Below are positions 1 through 6,498 of a stretch of DNA of 9,386 nt, piece by piece. The stretch covers positions 1-9,386 of the forward strand of contig CAJKRG010000072.1 of assembly GCA_905202215.1 (NCBI GenBank), read 5' to 3'. The notes under the pieces were generated by a model. That model saw nothing but the letters and a program-made list of their open reading frames with translations, ran no database searches and had not been told where the DNA came from. How positions within the stretch are numbered: the first letter of the stretch is position 1; each line of letters opens with the position of its first letter. This DNA is from an uncultured Porphyromonadaceae bacterium (GTDB lineage: Bacteria; Bacteroidota; Bacteroidia; Bacteroidales; Muribaculaceae). The translations under genes were made by a program, and so were the position numbers.

Positions 1-120
1 GGCAACACTATACTCTTGACATCTTTCCCCGCCCACCGGAAAAATCCGCTGACCCGTAATTTGGGAGAGATAATGCTCATATGATCAGTGTATTATGAAT
101 TTCGGTGTTAGATTTGTGCC
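1..120. other. Left edge, no supported gene
   Basis: No complete gene can be supported here. Two edge-truncated readings are possible and exclude each other. On the minus strand an ATG at 80..78 opens a frame that runs off the left edge (26 codons visible, starting MSIISPKLRV). On the plus strand a frame entering from the left ends at TAA 57-59 with the tail YTLDIFPRPPEKSADP. Base composition becomes more AT-rich after about position 57, which mildly favours the plus-strand tail. The minus-strand reading fits the direction of the neighbouring genes, but no Bacteroidetes-type promoter is visible in front of it. Sequence to the left of the window would settle this. Confidence 0.25.
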
Positions 121-122
121 GG

Positions 123-162
123 AAAAACGAAAGGGGTCATTCGCAACGGCGAACGACCTCTT
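123..162 (-). terminator. Intrinsic terminator after the small lipoprotein gene
   Basis: The inverted repeat 131-144 / 149-162 forms a stem of up to 14 positions around a 4-nt loop (145-148). On the minus strand there is one A-C mismatch and one G-U pair. The stem is followed on that strand by TTTCGTTTTT (132-123), a fair U-tract. The other side is also T-rich when read on the plus strand, so the hairpin may work in both directions. It lies about 55 nt past the lipoprotein stop codon. Confidence 0.7.
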
Positions 163-178
163 CTGATTTCTTCTGATA

Positions 179-194
179 AAGCGCCGTAGCGCTT
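179..194. other. Short perfect hairpin just after the lipoprotein stop
   Basis: AAGCGC (179-184), loop CGTA, GCGCTT (189-194): a perfect 6-bp stem within the 3' untranslated part of the lipoprotein transcript. It has no U-tract on the minus strand, so it is unlikely to be the main terminator and may protect the 3' end. Between it and the terminator, TTCTGAT occurs twice (161-167 and 171-177). Confidence 0.35.
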
Positions 195-216
195 GTTTTG
201 CTGTGGAAGCGGCTTA

Positions 217-435
217 TTAATTAGCAGCTTCAGCTACTTCAGCGGCAGCAGCCACAACAGTGTCAGCGCAGCAGCTGTCAGCGGCAGCGCAGCAAGAATC
301 GGTTACAACTTCAGCAACTTCTTCTACAACTTCGGGAGCGGCAGCAGTTTCTGCTTCAGCAGCAGCTTCTTTGTTGCCACATGCTACGAACGACATGCTG
401 AATGCAACAGCGAGCATCAATACTAACTTTTTCAT
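217..435 (-). CDS. Small Ala/Glu-rich lipoprotein with two Cys-Cys pairs
   Basis: A predicted 72-residue membrane-anchored lipoprotein of unknown function. The N-terminus MKKLVLMLAVAFSMSFVAC is a type II signal peptide with Cys19 as the lipid-modified residue, so the mature part is only about 54 residues. It is dominated by Ala, Glu and Val and has almost no positive charge. Two copies of DSCC (residues 46-49 and 53-56) are 7 residues apart, giving four cysteines in two vicinal pairs. I chose the ATG at 435. An upstream in-frame GTG at 486 overlaps the -7 promoter box and would put 17 polar residues before the signal peptide. The gene stands alone, with its own promoter (486-517) and terminator (123-162). 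I do not recognise a named family. Metal binding or disulfide cross-linking by the Cys pairs is inference. The open frames on the opposite strand are shadows of its repetitive GC-rich codons. Confidence 0.8.
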   Translation of the reverse strand: MKKLVLMLAVAFSMSFVACGNKEAAAEAETAAAPEVVEEVAEVVTDSCCAAADSCCADTVVAAAAEVAEAAN

Positions 436-485
436 CTTGTGTTTTGATTTAGTAATAAAACAATTGTTTGCTTTCAAAAACGCCA

Positions 486-517
486 CAAAGTTAAGCCGTT
501 TTTTTTTCTCTCACAAA
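486..517 (-). promoter_or_regulatory. Bacteroidetes-type promoter for the small lipoprotein gene
   Basis: Read on the minus strand: -33 box TTTG (517..514), 20-nt spacer, -7 box TAACTTTG (493..486). Both match the Bacteroidetes housekeeping sigma consensus TTTG / TAnnTTTG. The expected start of transcription near 478 gives a leader of roughly 40 nt before the ATG at 435. The leader is AT-rich, with no Shine-Dalgarno sequence, as is usual in this phylum. Confidence 0.75.
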
Positions 518-543
518 TTTTAAGGTTCTTTTTTTCGGAAAAC

Positions 544-566
544 GGCCAATTATTTAACAATTGGTC
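544..566 (-). terminator. Weak hairpin after the SulP gene, possible terminator
   Basis: CCAATT (546-551) pairs with AATTGG (559-564) around a 7-nt loop, starting about 14 nt past the SulP stop codon. Only CCGTTTTCC follows on the minus strand, so the U-tract is poor and the stem is AT-rich. It is the only terminator-like structure seen between SulP and the lipoprotein promoter, so some SulP transcripts may read through. Confidence 0.3.
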
Positions 567-579
567 GGTGTGAGAGGCT

Positions 580-2319
580 TTATCGTGGCATTTTGTGGGG
601 ATTACGTGCTTCGGCTGCAATAAGATTTGCCATCACGACAGCCTTGTCGATATGGTCGCATATGTGATCGCTTCCGATGAGGCGGTCGATGCCGGCATGT
701 TCGAGCACCTGACGTACATTGCTTCTTACACCGGAGAGCACGATATGGATTCCCTCGCTTTGCGACGACTTGATGAGAATCTCGAGGTTGTGCAGGCCGG
801 TGGCATCGATAAACGATACTTTTCTCATGCGGATGATACGTACGATAGGTTTGTCGACCATGGTAGAGCGCATCATCTCGTCGAATTTGGTTGCGACGCC
901 GAAGAAGAACGGGCCGTCGATTTCGTATACGCTCACTCCGTGGGCCACGTTGAGCACTTCGTGGTTGCTGAGGTCGGTGCCTTCGGCGACGTCGAGCTGT
1001 TCGGAGTATACTTTGATCTCGGTGTTTTCGGTGACGCGGCGCAGGAAGAGGACTACGGCCAGAAGCAGGCCTATCTCGATAGCAATGGTGAGGTCGAAGA
1101 TGACGGTGAGAAGGAAGGTGACGACAAGCACGGATACATCGCTCTTGGGAGCATGGAATATGCCGACGATTGTGCGCCAGCCGCTCATATTATAAGCCAC
1201 GACCATGAGGACAGCTGCCAGACATGCCATTGGCACGTAGTTGATCAGCGGCATGGCGAAAAGGAATATTAGCAGAAGCACAAGGGCGTGTACTATGCCG
1301 GCCACGGGAGTGCGGCCGCCGTTGGTGATGTTGGTCATGGTGCGGGCTATGGCGCCGGTCACGGGGATGCCGCCGAAGAAGGGCACGGTGATATTGGCCA
1401 GACCCTGACCGATAAGCTCGGTGTTGCTGTTGGTGCGTGAGCCTGTGACACCGTCGGCCACGGTTGCCGAGAGGAGGCTTTCGATGGCGCCGAGCACGGC
1501 GATTGTGAATGCCGAGGGGAGCAGCATGTTGATTGTGGCCATATTGATGGCGAAGCCGTGGGGCTGGGGGATATCGGTCGGCATGGTGCCGAAACGGTCG
1601 CCGATGGTCTCGACATGGAACCAGTCGCAGCACAGACCGAGGGCGTATGCTCCGGCTGTGACGAGTATGATGGCAATGAGGGCGCCGGGCAGTTTCTTGG
1701 ATATGCGCGGTGTGAGTATTATTATAAGGAGAGAAACGACAGAAGTAGCCAGTGCGGGAAGTGATACTGAGCCTAAGTTACGCAGATACATGCCCCATTT
1801 GGGTATGAACTGACCGGGGATATCGCGCAGACCGAGGCCGAAGAAGTCGTTGATCTGCGTGGAGAAGATGGTCAGGGCGATACCGGCAGTGAAGCCGACC
1901 ACGATGGGATAGGGTATGAACTTGATGACTGTGCCGAGGCGGAAGAGCCCCATCAGCACGAGGATGACACCGGCCATGAATGTGGCGATGGCGAGTCCGT
2001 GGAGGCCGAACTGGGCGATGATATTGTAGACAATGACGATGAAGGCGCCTGTCGGGCCTCCGATCTGGACGGTGCTTCCGCCGAGAAACGACACGATGAA
2101 GCCGCCTATGATGGCCGTGATAAGGCCGATGGACGGGTTGACGCCCGAGGCGATACCGAAGGCGATGGCCAGCGGGAGGGCGACGATGCCTACCACTATG
2201 CCGGCTATGATGTCGGCCTTGAGGCGTTCGGCGTTATAATTCTTGAGACAGGAGAAGAGTTTGGGGTGAAAATCGATAGCTGAGCCTATGCGTGCTGCGG
2301 CTGTGGTGTTGGAACCCAT
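580..2319 (-). CDS. SulP-family anion transporter with STAS domain
   Basis: A predicted 579-residue inner-membrane carrier of the SulP/SLC26 family. About residues 30-430 are very hydrophobic and form the transport domain. They hold family signatures: ALPLAIAFGIASG (47-59), GGPTGAF (87-93), the ESLLSATVADGVTGSR...ELIGQGLAN block (280-309) and GGIPVTGAIARTMTN (316-330). Residues about 455-570 form a cytoplasmic STAS domain with the loop DATGLHNL (505-512). Length and order are normal for the family. I chose the ATG at 2319. An in-frame TTG at 2358 overlaps the -7 promoter box, so translation from it is unlikely. SulP proteins variously carry sulfate, bicarbonate, chloride or dicarboxylates, and the substrate cannot be read from this sequence. 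It follows the frd operon on the same strand but has its own promoter behind a strong terminator. The long open frames on the plus strand here are shadows. Confidence 0.93.
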   Translation of the reverse strand: MGSNTTAAARIGSAIDFHPKLFSCLKNYNAERLKADIIAGIVVGIVALPLAIAFGIASGVNPSIGLITAIIGGFIVSFLGGSTVQIGGPTGAFIVIVYNIIAQFGLHGLAIATFMAGVILVLMGLFRLGTVIKFIPYPIVVGFTAGIALTIFSTQINDFFGLGLRDIPGQFIPKWGMYLRNLGSVSLPALATSVVSLLIIILTPRISKKLPGALIAIILVTAGAYALGLCCDWFHVETIGDRFGTMPTDIPQPHGFAINMATINMLLPSAFTIAVLGAIESLLSATVADGVTGSRTNSNTELIGQGLANITVPFFGGIPVTGAIARTMTNITNGGRTPVAGIVHALVLLLIFLFAMPLINYVPMACLAAVLMVVAYNMSGWRTIVGIFHAPKSDVSVLVVTFLLTVIFDLTIAIEIGLLLAVVLFLRRVTENTEIKVYSEQLDVAEGTDLSNHEVLNVAHGVSVYEIDGPFFFGVATKFDEMMRSTMVDKPIVRIIRMRKVSFIDATGLHNLEILIKSSQSEGIHIVLSGVRSNVRQVLEHAGIDRLIGSDHICDHIDKAVVMANLIAAEARNPHKMPR

Positions 2320-2355
2320 AATTCTGAAACGTACCTTTTTTGTTAAAAACCGGCG

Positions 2356-2387
2356 CAAAGGTAATCATTAAATCTTAAAAAAACAAA
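2356..2387 (-). promoter_or_regulatory. Bacteroidetes-type promoter for the SulP gene
   Basis: On the minus strand: -33 box TTTG (2387..2384), 20-nt spacer, -7 box TACCTTTG (2363..2356), both full consensus matches. The predicted transcript start near 2348 leaves a leader of about 30 nt before the ATG at 2319. The -33 box is the end of the U-tract of the frd terminator, so the two signals overlap. Confidence 0.75.
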
Positions 2388-2419
2388 AAAATGAGCGTCC
2401 GCCGTTAAGGCAGACGCTC
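2377..2419 (-). terminator. Strong intrinsic terminator of the frdCAB operon
   Basis: On the minus strand GAGCGTCTGCC (2419..2409) pairs with GGCGGACGCTC (2403..2393): 11 pairs including one G-U, around a 5-nt loop. It is followed at once by ATTTTTTTG and another run of seven T. It begins 30 nt past the frdB stop codon. This is the best terminator in the window and should separate the frd transcript from SulP. Confidence 0.9.
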
Positions 2420-2448
2420 GATATATAGGCTGTTATGCTGTCAGAGGC

Positions 2449-3204
2449 TTATTCCGAGCATTTGGCAACGATAAACTCGCGGTTGAGACGGGCGATGTTG
2501 CTCAGCGGAATGTTCTTGGGGCATTCGGCGGCGCAGGCACCGGTGTTGGTGCAGTTGCCGAAGCCGAGTTCGTCCATCTTGGCGACCATAGCGCGTGCGC
2601 GGCGCTTGCGCTCTACCTGGCCCTGGGGCAGGAGTGCGAACTGGCTTACCTTTGCCGATACGAAGAGCATGGCCGAGCCGTTCTTGCAGGCAGCCACACA
2701 TGCGCCGCAGCCGATACAGGTTGCGGAGTCCATTGCGGTATCGGCAACTTCCTTGCTGATGGGAAGGTTGTTGGCATCCTGGGCACCGCCGCAGTTGAAC
2801 GACACGTAGCCGCCGGCCTGCTGGATTTTATCGAATGCGTTGCGGTCTACCATAAGGTCGCGTATCACGGGGAATGCGGCCGAGCGCCAGGGCTCGATGG
2901 TGATGGTGTCGCCGTCGTTGAATTTACGCATGTGGAGCTGGCAGGTTGTGATGCCCTGCACGGGGCCGTGGGGATGGCCGTTGATATAGAGGGAGCACAT
3001 GCCGCAGATGCCTTCGCGGCAGTCGTTGTCGAATACAACGGGCTCCTCGCCTTTCTCTACGAGCTGCTGGTTGAGCATGTCGAGCATTTCGAGGAAGCTG
3101 CTGCCCGTCGAGACATTGTCGAGGTGATAGTTGACGAACTGTCCTTTCTCTTTGGGACCACGTTGACGCCAAATTTTCAGATTTACGCTGATTGTATGTT
3201 CCAT
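2449..3204 (-). CDS. frdB: Fumarate reductase/succinate dehydrogenase iron-sulfur subunit
   Basis: A 251-residue cytoplasmic iron-sulfur subunit that carries electrons between the FAD of FrdA and the hemes and quinone site of FrdC. All cluster ligands are present. The N-terminal ferredoxin-like domain has the [2Fe-2S] set C62, C67, C70 and C88 (motif CREGICGMC). The C-terminal domain has CIGCGACVAAC, giving C163, C166, C169 and, with C228 before Pro, the [4Fe-4S] cluster. C173, C218 and C224 fit the [3Fe-4S] cluster. The ligand order matches the E. coli enzymes, and the length is normal for the Bacteroidetes type. It is the last gene of the operon, with 72 nt and a hairpin between it and frdA, and a strong terminator behind it. 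The annotation could equally be sdhB; direction cannot be read from sequence, but fumarate reduction is the usual role in anaerobic Bacteroidales. Confidence 0.96.
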   Translation of the reverse strand: MEHTISVNLKIWRQRGPKEKGQFVNYHLDNVSTGSSFLEMLDMLNQQLVEKGEEPVVFDNDCREGICGMCSLYINGHPHGPVQGITTCQLHMRKFNDGDTITIEPWRSAAFPVIRDLMVDRNAFDKIQQAGGYVSFNCGGAQDANNLPISKEVADTAMDSATCIGCGACVAACKNGSAMLFVSAKVSQFALLPQGQVERKRRARAMVAKMDELGFGNCTNTGACAAECPKNIPLSNIARLNREFIVAKCSE

Positions 3205-3227
3205 TTTGATATGTAATGTATTTGGTA

Positions 3228-3261
3228 GGACTCGACCGTCGCTGTAGCTCCGGCCGGGTCC
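3228..3261 (-). other. Stem-loop between frdA and frdB
   Basis: In the 72-nt gap between the two genes, the minus-strand arms GGACCCGGCCG (3261..3251) and CGGTCGAGTCC (3238..3228) form 10 pairs (one G-U) with one internal mismatch and a 12-nt loop. No U-tract follows, so this is not a standard terminator. It ends about 24 nt before the frdB ATG. A processing or mRNA-stability element between cistrons is a reasonable inference. Confidence 0.5.
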
Positions 3262-3276
3262 GCGCGTGGTTATCGA

Positions 3277-5304
3277 TTAGGACTTGTAGTTGCGGGTCTG
3301 CACCTGGATAGCCTCATATTTGAGGGGCTCCTTGATGAGGATGGGTTTCGCATTGTCGCCGGTGTACTTCCAGCACGATACATACATGTAGAGGTCGTCG
3401 CGGCGTGCGGCTTCGCCGTCGGGAGTCTGGTACTCCTCGCGGAAGTGTGCGCCGCACGATTCGTTACGGTTGAGGGCGTCGATAGCCATCATTTTGGCCA
3501 TTACGAGGAAGTCCTCGAGGCGGAGTGCCTTTTCGAGCTCGGTGTTGAGATCGTCGGCGCGGCCTACGATACGGAGGTCGGTGTAGAATTCCTTGCGCAC
3601 TTCCTCGATTTCCTCGGTTGCCTTGACGAGGCTCTGGAGTGTACGGCCCATGCCGACGAGGTTCCACATCACATGGCCGAGACGCTTGTGGATCTCATCA
3701 GGGCTCTTGGTGCCCTTGATGTTCATGAGTTTCTCGATACGCGAGCGTACGTCGGCTTCGGCCTTGTCGAACTCGGGAGCGTCGGTGCTGAAATGAGGCA
3801 CCTTGATCTGGTCGCTCAGGTAGTTCTGCATTGTGTAGGGGAGCACGAAGTAACCGTCGGCAAGACCCTGCATGAGGGCGGATGCACCGAGGCGGTTTGC
3901 GCCATGGTCGGAGAAGTTGCACTCGCCGATAGCGAAGAGGCCCTTGATCGAGGTCTGGAGTTCGTAGTCTACCCAGATACCGCCCATAGTGTAGTGGCTG
4001 GCGGGGAAGATCATCATCGGGGTCTCGTAGGGGTTGTCGTCGCTGATCATCTGGTACATGTCGAAGAGGTTGCCGTAGCGGTCGCGTACGACGTCTTCAC
4101 CCAGGCGGTCGATGGCGTACTTGAAGTCGAGGTAAACTGCATTGCCTGTACCTACGCCGTAGCCTGCGTCGCAACGTTCCTTGGCGGCGCGGCTGGCGAT
4201 GTCGCGGGGACAGAGGTTGCCGAATGCGGGATAGCGGCGTTCGAGATAGAAGTCGCGGTCTTCGTCGGGTATGTCGGTCGGTTTTTTCTTACCTGCGCGG
4301 ATTGCCTCGGCGTCTTCCTTCTTGGCGGGTACCCAGATACGGCCGTCGTTACGGAGCGACTCGCTCATGAGGGTGAGCTTGCTCTGGTCTTCGCCGTGAA
4401 CGGGGATACAGGTCGGGTGAATCTGAGTGAAGGCGAGGTTGGCCAGGTATGCGCCTTTCTTGAATGCCTGGATGGCGGCTGAGCCGTTGCAGCCCATGGC
4501 GTTGGTCGAAAGGAAGAAAGCGCGGCCGTAACCGCCGGTGGCGAGCACTACGGCGTGTGCGGCGTAGCGTTCGATCTCGCCTGTCACGAGGTTGCGCACG
4601 ATAATACCGCGGGCGCGGCCGTCGATGATGACGATATCGAGCATTTCGCGACGGTTGAACGAGCGGACGGTGCCTTTCTGGATCTGACGGTTGAGTGAGC
4701 TGTAAGCTCCGAGGAGGAGCTGCTGGCCGGTCTGGCCTTTGGCGTAGAATGTACGGCTCACCTGAGCGCCGCCGAACGAACGGTTGGCAAGGAGACCGCC
4801 GTATTCACGGGCGAAAGGAACGCCCTGCTGCACGCACTGGTCTATGATGTTGTTCGACACTTCGGCAAGACGGTATACGTTGGCTTCGCGCGAGCGGAAG
4901 TCGCCGCCTTTCACGGTGTCGTAGAACAGGCGGTAAACCGAGTCGCCGTCGTTCTGATAGTTTTTGGCAGCGTTTATACCGCCCTGTGCAGCGATTGAGT
5001 GTGCGCGGCGGGGGCTGTCCTGAATGCAGAAGTTATATACGTTGAAGCCCATTTCGCCGAGGGTCGAGGCTGCGGATGCGCCTGCGAGACCGGTGCCGAC
5101 CACTATGATGTCGAGGTTGCGCTTGTTGGCGGGGTTCACAAGGTGCTGGTGGGCTTTGTAGTTGGTCCATTTCTCAGCGATAGGACCTTCGGGGATCTTG
5201 GAGTCGATCGTATACTCAGGCATGTTGCCGGTTTCGATGTCGGCGAAATCCTGCATGATGGGGGTTGAGTCGATCATGCCCTCAATGTTGAGTTTCTGTG
5301 CCAT
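3277..5304 (-). CDS. frdA: Fumarate reductase/succinate dehydrogenase flavoprotein subunit
   Basis: The 675-residue catalytic subunit, which interconverts fumarate and succinate in the cytoplasm using covalently bound FAD. The dinucleotide-binding motif GTGLAGASAA is at 70-79. H102 in HSIAAQGGIN (102-111) is the expected FAD attachment residue. Active-site residues of the family can be placed by motif: H296 (IHPT), R367 (CPRDIASRA), H437 (HYTMGGI) and R471 (HGANRLGASAL). The capping domain lies between the two FAD-domain halves, and a helical C-terminal domain follows from about residue 520. The start at 5304 lies 12 nt after the frdC stop, as expected in an operon. It gives an N-terminus roughly 30 residues longer than the usual family start near DSKIPEGPIAEKW (34-46). 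M28 (ATG at 5223) is the alternative, but the extra codons look as GC-rich as the rest. The 345-codon open frame on the opposite strand is a shadow. Confidence 0.96.
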   Translation of the reverse strand: MAQKLNIEGMIDSTPIMQDFADIETGNMPEYTIDSKIPEGPIAEKWTNYKAHQHLVNPANKRNLDIIVVGTGLAGASAASTLGEMGFNVYNFCIQDSPRRAHSIAAQGGINAAKNYQNDGDSVYRLFYDTVKGGDFRSREANVYRLAEVSNNIIDQCVQQGVPFAREYGGLLANRSFGGAQVSRTFYAKGQTGQQLLLGAYSSLNRQIQKGTVRSFNRREMLDIVIIDGRARGIIVRNLVTGEIERYAAHAVVLATGGYGRAFFLSTNAMGCNGSAAIQAFKKGAYLANLAFTQIHPTCIPVHGEDQSKLTLMSESLRNDGRIWVPAKKEDAEAIRAGKKKPTDIPDEDRDFYLERRYPAFGNLCPRDIASRAAKERCDAGYGVGTGNAVYLDFKYAIDRLGEDVVRDRYGNLFDMYQMISDDNPYETPMMIFPASHYTMGGIWVDYELQTSIKGLFAIGECNFSDHGANRLGASALMQGLADGYFVLPYTMQNYLSDQIKVPHFSTDAPEFDKAEADVRSRIEKLMNIKGTKSPDEIHKRLGHVMWNLVGMGRTLQSLVKATEEIEEVRKEFYTDLRIVGRADDLNTELEKALRLEDFLVMAKMMAIDALNRNESCGAHFREEYQTPDGEAARRDDLYMYVSCWKYTGDNAKPILIKEPLKYEAIQVQTRNYKS

Positions 5305-5316
5305 ATCTCTGAGTTG

Positions 5317-6327
5317 TTAGTTGTTTTCGTTGTTGTTAGGTTTCATGCTCTGCGCACGCTGTGCCTGGTTGCGGACGAATGTCGCGAACTGGCCGAGCTG
5401 CTGGAGCTGGCTTGTTTTCACTGCGGGAGCCTGAGCTTCGGCGTATTTTGCGATGGCTTCGGCGCGGTCGGCGTAGCTCTCGCCCGATTCGGCGAAGAAA
5501 GTGAGCTGAGCGTTCATGTCCTGAGGATCGAGGGCGGCGGCTTCAGCCTGGAATTCGTCGATGAGAGCCTCGGCCTTGTTGCTCCAGAATTCGGCGTACT
5601 GTTCCTGAAGAGCTTCGTCGGTGAGGAAGAATTTATTGTGAGCCTGCACTGTGAAGAGCACTGCCTGGGCAATGAAGAGCACAACAACGATGGAAGTCCA
5701 CCAGCAGCCGATTGTCTTGAGACGGTTGAGCCAGATGTTGTTGTCCCAGCCTACGGTGTGGAACATCGACCAGAAACCGTGGTTCATGTGGAACCAGAGG
5801 GCGATGAAGCCGATGATGTAGACAACGGGAGTCCACCACTGTTCGAAGGCGAGCTGGAGGTAGAGTGTTCCGAGGGCGGGCGAAGCGGGAGCGTCGCCTA
5901 CGAGGGGAAGCACGTCGAGATCATGGGAAAGAAGCTCCTGAAGCTGCATCTTTGCCCAGAACTGGATCATGTGAACTACAAGGAAAGCGAGGATTACGAT
6001 GCCGAGAACGAGCATGTTCTTCGACGACCATTCTACGTGGGGTGCCTTGCCGTTGATGTCGTAGCGGTCGTTACCGCGGGCGCGACGGTTCTGGACGGTG
6101 AGCCATACAGCGTAGATGATATGGATGATGAAGAGCGCGGCAAGACCGGCCGAAGCCACCAGCGCATACCAGTTGGCACCCAGGAATTCGCAGACCGCAT
6201 TGTAGGCAGCCGGCCAGAAGAGTGCAACCGAGTTCATCAAAACGTGAAAAGTTACGAATAGGACGAGACATGCGCCGGTAATGGCCATCACGAACTTACG
6301 TCCTATAGATGAGCTTGTTAACCACAT
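5317..6327 (-). CDS. frdC: Diheme cytochrome b subunit with long C-terminal extension
   Basis: The membrane anchor of the fumarate reductase/succinate dehydrogenase complex, holding two b hemes and the menaquinone site. Five membrane segments can be seen at about 11-38, 53-77, 103-127, 160-185 and 205-230. Candidate heme ligands are H28, H69, H119 and H180, spaced as in the single-subunit (type B) anchors of Wolinella and Bacillus. R/K residues after segment 2 (RRARGNDR, 81-88) put the N-terminus inside and the C-terminus in the periplasm. Family members are usually about 220-255 residues. This one has 336, because residues from about 233 form an acidic, Ala/Glu/Gln-rich, probably helical tail ending in Asn-rich NNNENN. 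It is the first gene of the operon; its promoter is at 6390-6421 and the frdA start follows its stop after 12 nt. The name sdhC would be equally valid. Confidence 0.93.
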   Translation of the reverse strand: MWLTSSSIGRKFVMAITGACLVLFVTFHVLMNSVALFWPAAYNAVCEFLGANWYALVASAGLAALFIIHIIYAVWLTVQNRRARGNDRYDINGKAPHVEWSSKNMLVLGIVILAFLVVHMIQFWAKMQLQELLSHDLDVLPLVGDAPASPALGTLYLQLAFEQWWTPVVYIIGFIALWFHMNHGFWSMFHTVGWDNNIWLNRLKTIGCWWTSIVVVLFIAQAVLFTVQAHNKFFLTDEALQEQYAEFWSNKAEALIDEFQAEAAALDPQDMNAQLTFFAESGESYADRAEAIAKYAEAQAPAVKTSQLQQLGQFATFVRNQAQRAQSMKPNNNENN

Positions 6328-6389
6328 AAGATGATTGAATTTGTTTGATTTATGAATTGTTTGTGTTTTTCCTTGCAGTTTCTGAAGTG

Positions 6390-6421
6390 CAAATTTAGCA
6401 ATCTTTCACAAACGCCGCAAC
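6390..6421 (-). promoter_or_regulatory. Bacteroidetes-type promoter for frdCAB
   Basis: On the minus strand: -33 box GTTG (6421..6418, three of four matching TTTG), 20-nt spacer, -7 box TAAATTTG (6397..6390, full match). The transcript would start near 6382, giving a leader of roughly 55 nt before the frdC ATG at 6327. No second promoter was found in front of frdA or frdB, so the three genes probably share this one. Confidence 0.65.
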
Positions 6422-6466
6422 TTATTTTTCAAAAAAACACCGGAGCCGGGGGAAAAGGATCCGTGA

Positions 6467-6498
6467 TTTGCAGAGATATTTTATTTTGTTTATTTTTG
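6467..6498 (+). promoter_or_regulatory. Bacteroidetes-type promoter for the fucosidase gene
   Basis: -33 box TTTG (6467-6470), 20-nt spacer, -7 box TATTTTTG (6491-6498), both full consensus matches. The transcript start is expected near 6506, leaving a leader of about 25 nt. A second, weaker -7-like box TAACTTTA lies at 6506-6513, but its nearest TTTG is at 17-nt spacing. Confidence 0.65.

Noticed and set aside
109..116. TAGATTTG on the plus strand, a -7 box match
   Set aside because: There is no TTTG about 20 nt upstream and no plus-strand gene downstream, so it is a chance match.
436..486. GTG start giving the small lipoprotein 17 extra residues
   Set aside because: The GTG overlaps the -7 box, and the added residues would hide the signal peptide.
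193..523. Two Ser/Ala-rich plus-strand open frames over the small lipoprotein gene
   Set aside because: They are made from the reverse of repetitive Ala and Glu codons. The minus frame has a signal peptide, lipobox, promoter and terminator.
595..1272. 225-codon plus-strand open frame opposite the SulP C-terminus
   Set aside because: It is a shadow of the STAS and last membrane segments of SulP, with acidic, His-rich random-looking translation.
2320..2358. TTG start giving SulP 13 extra residues
   Set aside because: The codon lies within the -7 promoter box (2356-2363), so it would not be transcribed. The ATG at 2319 starts right before the family-like region.
3445..4482. 345-codon open frame on the plus strand, opposite frdA
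   Set aside because: It lies wholly inside frdA, which has all family motifs. Strong codon bias in frdA keeps the opposite strand free of stops, and the translation has the Val/Gly/Glu-rich look of such shadows.
5314..6261. 315-codon open frame on the plus strand, opposite frdC
   Set aside because: It mirrors frdC codon by codon, has no promoter or membrane or domain signature, and is explained by codon bias.
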